The position numbers were made by a program, and so were the translations under genes. Positions 57,000 to 64,000 of a stretch of DNA of 64,000 nt are shown piece by piece. The stretch spans positions 26,019,759-26,083,758 of the forward strand of contig CM048744.1 in assembly GCA_026315105.1 (NCBI GenBank), read 5' to 3'. Source of the stretch: Locusta migratoria (Eukaryota > Arthropoda > Insecta > Orthoptera > Acrididae). The first letter of the stretch is position 1, and each line of letters starts with the position of its first letter. The notes below the pieces were generated by a model. The model saw only the letters and a list, made by a program, of their open reading frames with translations. It had not been told where the DNA came from and ran no database searches.

Positions 57000-58235
57000 G
57001 ATTAGCTGATTTTAACTTCCTATCAACAGTGAAATTGGAAAATACAGGAATTGTTAAATGGAAGGGAATCGAAAGAAAGACGAAAGCATTCACGACTTGC
57101 AATAACGGGGTTAACAAAAGACGCGACATCGGATTGGGTGGACCGTGTACCAGAGGAGGTAGAGGAACAAAAGAAGTATATTTCGTTAGTGGACTTCAAC
57201 TGCTACTAAACATACTCCTTAATTGAAGGAAAAGAATTTTGAGTATGCACACCGGTAGGTACAAAATTTTGTTTTTCACCTTGTAAAATATAATGACGTT
57301 ATTAATTTGTTTGTTTGTTTTTACGTTAATGTCTGTCTTCATTTGAAGACCAGTGTCCTAGCACGGCTGATGGAAACACACTGAAATGCCACAGGCCACT
57401 GATGCAGAACGGAACCGCGCATCTCCATTTCCTTGACTGTCTTACAACTTTTTTTGTGTGCACATGGTTTAGCGGTCTTTTATCAAACTTAAATATCCAG
57501 TCGCAGCCTAACTGAGTCAAATCTCGATGCACATTGCGCTTGTCAAGAGTACTCTCCCATTATTAGTGACTAACGCATTTATTTACGTTATATCACTCTC
57601 ACGTATGCCGCTGTGTGTAAAAGTTTGTCTTACAACACGTCACGTCACGTCACTAATTTCCATTAACCGTTACCCTTCTACCACTGCGGATACATGGACC
57701 ACTTTCAAGCGCATCGCACATCGGACTCTGAACCCCTCAAGTTCAGACTCATCACCACCCCACTATTACTTGATTCTCGCCACTTTCTACCTTTATCCTG
57801 CAAACTCACACCTTTCTCGTCATTGCATCCCTCATATTTGTGACAATTACAGTCGTATCTTTCTCACTCATATTTATCGCATCTAGTAACTCATTTTGTT
57901 ATTATATAAACGTAAATAATTTTCTAGTTTCATCTTGCAGTTTGCATGTTTCTTATCTTCCGTGTGTAAAAGGCGATTGAAATAACACGTTTACTGCGAT
58001 AAACACACCATTATGCTGTCAATTTTGTACTCTGTATATATTACGGAGCTAAAGGCCAAGAAATATTATGTGAATGAATCAGATACGTTCCAAACCTGAT
58101 CTGTTTCATATTCATTACTTCCTGGATGTTCCAAAAGAGTGTAGATACATGACGTATAATATTTTCGTAAGTCCATGACCGTCGCAATTTCATGAACTAA
58201 TTTATCCCTTATTATCCCATCGCTCCATTTTCTTC
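57000..58235. other. Unassigned region
   Basis: Frames at 56891-57226 and 57527-57886 are not recognisable. The first overlaps the SINE above. Confidence 0.4.
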
Positions 58236-58670
58236 ATGCATACCCTGTTACACTCGGTCCCTTCATCAACCCTATCCACTTGTTCCAGCAGCGTCACAAA
58301 TGGTACGGACCCAGTATATTGCTCTACATGTCGAGTCTTGAATTTTGTTAATTACCCTGAGTCATTCATTCTACTAAGGAGCACTAACACAGTTCTTTTG
58401 GAACCTGGTTTCCGCTTAAGTAACACAACTTTGCAAGCCACCACAGACTGTCGAATGCGCCCCAGATGTGTCGATTATGGCCAGGACACAATATTTACTG
58501 TTTGCCCTGTCTACAGTTCTGGGACCTTGATTGATGGCGGTATCGATCGGTTTACCCGAACAGAAGACAAACTAGCGCGGGATACGCCCCCAAGGGACAT
58601 TGTGACTGGAGAATTAACAGTGACAGACTATCTATCTCGTGAGACGAAGTTACTGGCTAAAGCAAAATGA
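58236..58670 (+). CDS. Unrecognised 144-codon open frame
   Basis: The predicted product is Thr/Ser-rich with six cysteines (two in YCSTCR, then TDCRMRPRC, then CPVY), no hydrophobic start and no recognised domain. It opens with ATG at 58236 and ends TGA. It is the longest frame in the right third that is not explained by a repeat or by GC richness, but no splice or promoter evidence supports it. It could be an exon, a fragment of an unknown transposon protein, or chance. Confidence 0.15.
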   Translation: MHTLLHSVPSSTLSTCSSSVTNGTDPVYCSTCRVLNFVNYPESFILLRSTNTVLLEPGFRLSNTTLQATTDCRMRPRCVDYGQDTIFTVCPVYSSGTLIDGGIDRFTRTEDKLARDTPPRDIVTGELTVTDYLSRETKLLAKAK

Positions 58671-58974
58671 ACGGCCGTGCTGTCACTACACGGTAGAATA
58701 TTGACGCTGAATTTCGTTTGAAATACGAATCGAAAGACATTTGTTTCTTAACGCTGTTCGTAGGGTGGCTGTCTCTATCAAGCATTAATTCTCTAATTTT
58801 ACTGCAATTTTTAAGCGATTTGCATATCTTGAATTTCTTACTGTTTCTAACTGGCGAATCATTTCTCTGTTGCAGATGAGACAACGAGTATTACACGCTG
58901 ATACGAAGATTTGGGAAAAAGTGTACAGAAAGTGGAAGAACAACAAAACACTTGTCAGAGAGTAACTGAATTAT

Positions 58975-59146
58975 TATGAAAATAAATGACACAAAAAGTG
59001 AAGTAATAAATGTCAGCAAGAAAAAGGTTAAGGATGTAACTTCCAAAAGAGAAGTTATTAAAGAAGTAGATGCCTTCAAGTGTCTAGAAAACAAATTAAC
59101 CAAGTAAGGAGACGCTACGGATGAAATTTTGGAGAAAGTCTGAAAC
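58975..59146 (+). pseudogene. LINE reverse transcriptase fragment (thumb region)
   Basis: The frame from 58977 reads MKINDTKSEVINVSKKK, then KREVIKEVDAFKCL, an in-frame TAA, and GDATDEILEKV. The pattern LKIN-x-x-K-x-x-V followed about 25 residues later by V-x-x-FKYLG and then DG-x-x-x-EI is the segment after the catalytic FADD box in many LINEs, as in 54640-55080. Both ends are truncated. Confidence 0.6.
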
Positions 59147-59149
59147 TGT

Positions 59150-60447
59150 TGGAAATTTTATTATTGTGTATCTGACAAATTGGAGAATACCTGGTGAAGG
59201 AAAGCCACGATGTACAAGTCGTATTATCTGCCAATTTCGACCTCTCAACCGGAGTGTCGGATTTTGATGAAGGATGATCTAGGAAGGCTAAAAGCAATAT
59301 AAATGCGCTTTCTACGAAATGAAGTCGGGACTCATGTAACCAAACCGCGGTTTTCCAGTCGTCAATGATCTAACCCATATGGTTGAAACACGTCCACTGA
59401 ATGTGTATTCGTGTTCCATTTTGAGTTACGAACTGTAAAAATGTCTACTTTCATTACTCTAAAGTGCTTCTCCATCATTAATTTTGTCTATCTGTACATC
59501 AATTATTTCATTCCTTTATTGATGATCAATACCCCATTTTAATACATGTTTCCACCCATGTGATTGAACTTGTTTGTTCGTATGAATGTGGAAGGTTGCT
59601 TTTAATACTGACTGACTGCCGCACAACTGCTTACAGTGGCCGCTTCGCGCTTTAGGCCTCATTTACTATAGTATAAAAACGCATGGTTTCGTATATGTCG
59701 GCCAGGTTAATTTAATTTGATTCCATTTAATGTCGCTTCGCCGCGTTGCTCCCACAATCTGCTTGTCGCCAACGCTTTGCTGCTAGCGCCTCATTGTCGG
59801 TGTGACTGTGATTGTGTTTCTGATGATAATGTGGCCACAATGTCGAAATCACTAAATTTACCTATGCGAGAGGAATGACAGGGAAAGGTTACTAAATAGT
59901 GGTTGTGAGATGGAAGACAAGAGAGAGGGGCAGGAGGTTGACTGGTATCTGGGGGACGGGCGAGGTTTGAGAGTTGGTTTTTTATTAAAGATATAAGTAA
60001 CTAAAGTTATTTTTTTATTAAGTACTTTTTAGTGAATAAGTAACAGTATCGTTGCAATTCTGGGTGATGAGTCTTTCCGTGTGAGAGAGAGGGTAGTGGG
60101 AATGTTTGGACAGTAAATGTGATGCAATGAGTAGAGAAAAGTAGAGTTAGATTTGGGATAGGAGGCGGAAGAAAGAGATGGGGGTTATGATTCGGGAGGA
60201 TAAACAGTTTTAATTTTGGAGAAGTGTAAGTGAAATGAAGGGGTATTAATGAACTTGAATGTTTGAGGAGACAAGTGAGGAGCAGACAGGGTGCAACAAA
60301 TGTGTGTGAGTGTGTCTGTATTTGTCTGTGTGGGTGGGGGGCATTTCAGAGTTGTGTTTCTAGTTGTACGTAGTTTGTGATATGGGGTAACAGGGTGGAG
60401 AACGAGGATCGGTGGTTGTTAGCGGGGAGTGGCAGTATATGTGTGCA
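59150..60447. other. Unassigned region
   Basis: G-rich, T/G-biased sequence at 59900-60440, otherwise featureless. Confidence 0.4.
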
Positions 60448-61315
60448 CAGAGCCGTCCTTAGCTTGCGCGGGACCCTGTGCAAATAGGGGCTCTCCAGCG
60501 ACCTGCCCTCCCCTCCCCGCCGCCACTCCTGCAGAGGTTAGACACCTTCGTCAAGTTCAAAAGAATCGTACGTTTCGTCATTAACATACGACCAATATAT
60601 GAAAAGACCAACTACGGCTAACCTGCTGTTGTGATAGGACAATAATTGACAGGAAAATGTCACCTGGTCTTGACTTGGAGACCAGGGCGTCCCTCTGCGA
60701 GTGTCGCTCGGAGCTGATATCCCAGTCGGCTAGTTTGCACTTCACACCCCCCCCCCCCCCCCGTGCCACTAGATTCGGCGCTGATCTTGATTTAACGCCT
60801 ATACTTCCTATGTTGTGTTGTAAAGAAAATCAATTTCTGAAATCCAATAATTTTATGCGATTAATGAATTTCCCTGTCCACCTTCGTAGCTCGGTGACTA
60901 CCAATGCAAGATGCCCAAAATCGATGCCCGGCAGGTGAAGGGGAGTTGTGTATTTGTCGTCATCATCAGTTTCATCTTCATCGACACGCAAGTCGCCGAT
61001 GTGGCATCAATCAAAAGAGTATTGTACGCGACCGAAAACCGATGGGAACAAAAACCATATGATCATTTCATTTGCTGCTACCCTGAGGTAGCATATCGCT
61101 CGCGAGTACGGGTTCGGTGGTCATACAGGACACAGCTGACAGGCGGAAAACTCGCCGCTCTGGTGCCGAGAAGCCCGCCGCCCCACCTGACTGTCCACAG
61201 GCAACGGAGCAGACAGCTGAAGCTGCAACAGCCTGCATTGAATCTCTTGAACCAAACTGCTATAGTCATCAGTCCCCAGCGTTACAAACTAATTAAACTA
61301 ACTTACACAGAGGAC

Positions 61316-61354
<39 letters not shown>

Positions 61355-61825
61355 GTCCGAAAGAGGACTCGAACCTCCGACGGTGAACAACTGTCCAATC
61401 CGTAGCAAGGCGCCTTAGAGCGCTCGGCTACTCGAGCGCGCCCGGTCATCCTGTTTTGTGGAATGCATCTGCAAACTGACGAGTTCAATACTTGATTATT
61501 AGTCACAAGGAGGAGTGGAAAGGGCGCTCAGAGGCGCCTAAAACAATAAACCGCCTACCTTTTAAATTAAGCGTGAGCAGTAGGCACTTATGGACCGTAG
61601 ATACTACTGTAGCGCTCCAGTATCGTAAACCCTGGTTCCTACTACTGCGGTACAGGCATAATTTCCTATATCTAAGTCGTTCTCCAATGGCCATAGTCGT
61701 GTAACAACGGGTGTATACTGGAATTACTTTACATTAAAAGTAGTCTCAGAAACAAAATTTAGAAGTGATCTGCGCTGGGCCGCTAGAAGCGCGTGGCCCT
61801 AGGCGACTGCCCAAGGCCGGCCCTA
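60448..61825. mobile_element. Possible hAT-type element (~1.4 kb)
   Basis: The left end CAGAGCCGTCCTTAG and the right end, read inward as TAGGGCCGGCCTTGGG, are imperfect inverted repeats with the YARNG start usual for hAT. Just inside each end the sequence is unusually GC-rich. The 8-bp flanks (TGTGTGCA and TGTATCTC) share only four positions, so the call rests on the ends alone. A type 2 SINE (61259-61445) lies inside. The frame at 60911-61405 (164 codons) overlaps that SINE and is not a recognised transposase. Confidence 0.4.
61259..61445 (-). mobile_element. tRNA-derived SINE (type 2) with internal (AC)n
   Basis: On minus: GGCGCGCTCGAGTAGCCGAG, CTCTAAGGCGCCTTGC, B box GGAGGTTCGAGTCC, a (GT)n run (AC on plus, 61318-61350), TTGTCCTCTGTGTAAGTTAG, TTAATTAGTTTGTAACG and CTGGGGACTGATGAC. 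The tail beyond that is short. Confidence 0.9.
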
Positions 61826-61840
61826 TGTATCTCCAGTACA

Positions 61841-62041
61841 AAAATGTTCAAATGTTTGTAGAATTCATGGTACTTAACTACGGGGTCATCAGTCCCTAAA
61901 CTTACAAATTACTTATGAACTACTTAAGACTAAGGACGGCACAAATATCCATGCCCGAGGGGTAATTCGAACCCCCGACTATAGTGGCTGTGCCGACCGT
62001 GACTGGAGCGCCTCAGTCCCCTCGGCCACCGCGGCCGGCCC
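61841..62041 (-). mobile_element. tRNA-derived SINE (type 1)
   Basis: Complete copy with near-consensus head (GGCCGGCCGCGGTGGCCGAG on minus). CCAGTA close to each end may be a short target duplication. It lies 15 bp from the right end of the possible hAT-type element. Confidence 0.92.
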
Positions 62042-62044
62042 ACC

Positions 62045-62873
62045 AGTAGACACCAGTTGAGCCACAATTTGTGCTTTCCACAGACATTTTCTAACCGTCA
62101 TATCCCTTTATTGTTGTGAATTTCATGTTTAACTCATATTTACTGTTTTTCATTTTTATTGCACATCTGGTGAAAAGTGTGAATTATACCGGATAAATTC
62201 TTGACTTTATTATTTAGTAGGATAACTGAAGAAATGAAGTGTCCAGGTCCTTCCACCGGAAAAGGTAAGCGCGGCCGCTTGTTTAATCAGACGTGTATTT
62301 TATAACTTCGTCTAACGTGCTGATCAATTGATTTTGTTCTTAGTTGGGGTAATATATCGCTGTAGCGACAGAACTACCTTCAAATTAACACTTTCAGATC
62401 CTCAGAGCACTACTTGAAAGGGGTTGCGTTCTTAACACCCACGTCTTTTCCTTTTGGTGTATCGCAACACCTAAGTACCAGATCCAGCCGTTCTTGTCAG
62501 TACAGATGGCAATTTCTTCCTTCTTGTTTATTTCTTTATTGTTATTATTTTCCCCGTTCCCATCAACATTGTGACGCGACTGTTGCGGCGCGCCAGTACT
62601 CTACTCTTGCACCAGGCTCTTAACCTCAGAACAGCACTCGAACCCAGCGTCATATGTGATTCCGCTCGGTGATCCTGAAACGTATCCCTCATCGCTAACT
62701 GCACGGGGTATGTAATTAGTTTGCTAAGTTTCCTTTCTCACATTTTATGAATTACAAACTTGTGATACAGTGCCCCAAACGTATATTCTATGTCTTTCGC
62801 TATCGCTTAATTTTCATCTAAAACAGAATCCATATTCACGGAATGTATGACATTAACTGAGAGTAGGTAATGT
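62045..62873. other. Unassigned region
   Basis: No recognisable frame or repeat. Confidence 0.45.
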
Positions 62874-62950
62874 TGAAAATGTGTACCCAGCAGCGATTCG
62901 AGCCCAGGTCTCCTGCTTTCTAGGCAGTTTCGCTGACCCCTACACCATAT
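62874..62950 (-). mobile_element. tRNA-derived repeat fragment (type 4)
   Basis: On minus: TATGGTGTAGGGGTCAGCG, AAACTGCCTAGAAAGCAGG, AGACCTGGGCTCGAATCGC and TGCTGGGTACACATTTTCAAC. It is the best preserved of the three type 4 copies. The anticodon loop CTAGAAA would give AGA, but the T arm is mismatched. Confidence 0.65.
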
Positions 62951-62999
62951 TTTTCCTTCTTCAGGTGGATCTAAGTTTTGCGGTCGTTGTTCTTGTTGC

Positions 63000-63090
63000 T
63001 CGTTGTGTATTTGATGGCGCCGGGGGACTGATGACCTCCGCAGTTCTGTCCCCCTAAAACATCCAAACAACAACAGCCATGGCACCCGGC
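63000..63090 (+). mobile_element. SINE tail-like fragment
   Basis: GCTCGTTGTGTATTTGATGG, GGGGGACTGATGACCTCCGC and CCCCTAAAACATCCAAAC follow the body-to-tail order of the SINEs here, but with different spacing and wording. No head was found. Confidence 0.4.
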
Positions 63091-63215
63091 TGACTGGAGA
63101 AACAGCGATCATCATGCCTGCACGGAATTACTCCATCACGCCTCCCGTCAGGTACAAATTCGCAACTTTACCCTGCCCACTAGAACTCAAACTCGTAGTC
63201 ACTTAGTACTGATTT

Positions 63216-63646
63216 TGTGGTGTCGCACAAGTCTAAAGTGCGCGCCACCTACTTTCGCCGCGCGCCGCCATGCGCGCGTGGCGTTCTTACGACGCCAGCC
63301 ATGAGCGCCCTCTGCTACAACTCCACTCGTGGCCACCACTGAACGACATCGTTCTTTCACTTGGGACTGAGATAGGAACCAGTTAACACTTCGGAATCAG
63401 ATAGGCACCAGTGAAGTCTTGGCTACCGGACAGGCACTACGCAGGCCTCTAGCTCAACTATGTATCAGCATTCTGCAGTACTGAGCTATGTAAAAGTTAA
63501 GTATTACTAAGTCTCTAAGAAATATATATTTCGTTCTAGTGTTTCTAGTTTCTGCCGTCCCACTGGCTGGTCACTTCCTACCTGCACAAGCGTGCATCCT
63601 TTATTCCTGTGTCGGTCTTTCTACTTGGCCACCGACACCTACGACA
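63216..63646 (+). mobile_element. Long terminal repeat (5' LTR, 431 bp) of a retrotransposon
   Basis: It starts TGTGGTGTCG and ends CGACACCTACGACA, so it has TG...CA borders and an imperfect inverted end (GGTGTCG/CGACACC). It is GC-rich in its first 100 bp and holds AAATATATATTT near 63521, a plausible TATA box. A primer-binding-site-like TGG motif follows within a few bases, and a leader runs to the window edge. Only one LTR is in the window, so this is either a 5' LTR with the element continuing to the right or a solo LTR plus residual leader. Gypsy-type is likely but not proven. Confidence 0.75.
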
Positions 63647-63743
63647 CAAAAGCGGCGACGAGGCTGGGACACAAAAGTGGCGACAAGAATGAGATACAAA
63701 AGTGGCGACGAGGATGAAATACAAAAGTGGCGACAAGGAGCGA
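63644..63743 (+). repeat. 25-bp tandem repeat (x4) carrying the primer-binding-site-like motif
   Basis: The units start at 63644, 63669, 63694 and 63719. Each has AYACAAAAGYGGCGACRAGG at its start. The first overlaps the last three bases of the LTR. The motif TGGCGACGAGG or a close variant is present in units 2-4 (CGGCGACGAGG in unit 1). TGG directly after an LTR is the hallmark of a site complementary to a tRNA 3' CCA end. Confidence 0.9.
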
Positions 63744-63971
63744 TAGAAGAACCGTGGTCCAGCCCGCTAGCAGCAGCCAGACAGCAGCAGTCGGAGCACA
63801 CAGAAATTACTCCCACCCACCCACCCTTATTATAAGATTTTTGGGGGAACATATTAAGTTACGTGTTTTGTGGACTTTTTTTTTTTTTTTTTTTTTGCAG
63901 AGCGTCCTCTGTCATATTGTATTTGTGATTTGTTATAATTTTCTTGTATGCGCGGCGCCTAACCAGTCAGC
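63744..63971 (+). other. Probable retrotransposon leader
   Basis: This lies between the PBS-like repeats and an ATG. It contains CAGCAGCCAGACAGCAGCAG, CCCACCCACCC and a poly-T run (63877-63897) followed by GCAG, which looks like a splice acceptor. Confidence 0.45.
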
Positions 63972-64000
63972 ATGGCTAGATTAATGGAAATTATTCAGTT
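63972..64000 (+). CDS. Possible start of gag (cut by window edge)
   Basis: An ATG at 63972 is followed by nine open codons (MARLMEIIQ) to the window edge. It is the first ATG after the poly-T/GCAG acceptor-like site and lies 325 bp after the LTR, a usual distance for gag. The product cannot be identified from nine residues. If no Gag frame follows, the call fails. Confidence 0.35.

Noticed and set aside
60911..61405. 164-codon frame as a gene
   Set aside because: Its second half is a SINE with an (AC)n tract, and the first half has no recognisable domain.
1..64000. CRISPR array, bacterial operons or prophage
   Set aside because: There are no regularly spaced identical repeats with unique spacers and no dense coding. 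The content is eukaryotic repeats.

Overview
This window looks like intergenic or intronic DNA from a large, repeat-rich animal genome. An orthopteran insect (locust or grasshopper type) is my best guess. That guess rests on several families of tRNA-derived SINEs, degraded non-LTR retrotransposons of insect style, hAT, Tc1/mariner and Helitron remnants, microsatellites, and no extended intact host coding sequence. The species assignment is inference, because nothing here is a diagnostic host gene.

Layout. 1-10 kb: an inverted pair of an unrecognised ~0.8 kb repeat (570-1350 and 7181-8132), several SINEs, a satellite-like unit holding a tRNA-like sequence (3777-4083), a foldback MITE with TA target duplication (4504-5068) and a CpG-rich stretch (5690-6450). 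10-14 kb: three stacked fragments of LINEs with reverse-transcriptase motifs. 14-26 kb: mostly unassigned AT-rich DNA, with one hAT-like element (17478-18569), a CpG-rich non-repetitive stretch (19050-19620), a ~150-bp tandem repeat and a broken transposon-type ORF. 26-31 kb: a foldback element with ~260-bp arms, nested SINEs and a LINE C-terminal fragment. 31-45 kb: two related non-autonomous hAT-type elements (31731-33348 and 43290-44732), each just downstream of a CpG-rich block, with SINEs, a Tc1-like remnant, two related small foldback elements and a non-autonomous Helitron (42016-42755) around them. 45-56 kb: a CpG-rich block with two consensus splice-donor sequences on the minus strand, an inverted repeat pair, a gag-like fragment, a compound microsatellite hairpin and a LINE split by a SINE. 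56-64 kb: a possible larger hAT-type element, more SINEs and, at the right edge, a complete LTR followed by a leader in which the primer-binding-site-like motif is repeated four times. A gag-like start codon lies at 63972, so the body of an LTR retrotransposon probably begins at the window edge.

How the parts relate. The coding-like material is almost entirely transposon debris. Insertion order can be read directly in several places, because older repeats present in two copies give an occupied and an empty site for the same SINE. These cases are 7897-8096 against the arm at 570-1350, and 32646-32845 against the copy at 43290-44732. No complete host gene, functional tRNA, rRNA or CRISPR array is supported. 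The best leads for host function are the CpG-rich blocks, chiefly 45490-45800 on the minus strand and 19050-19620.
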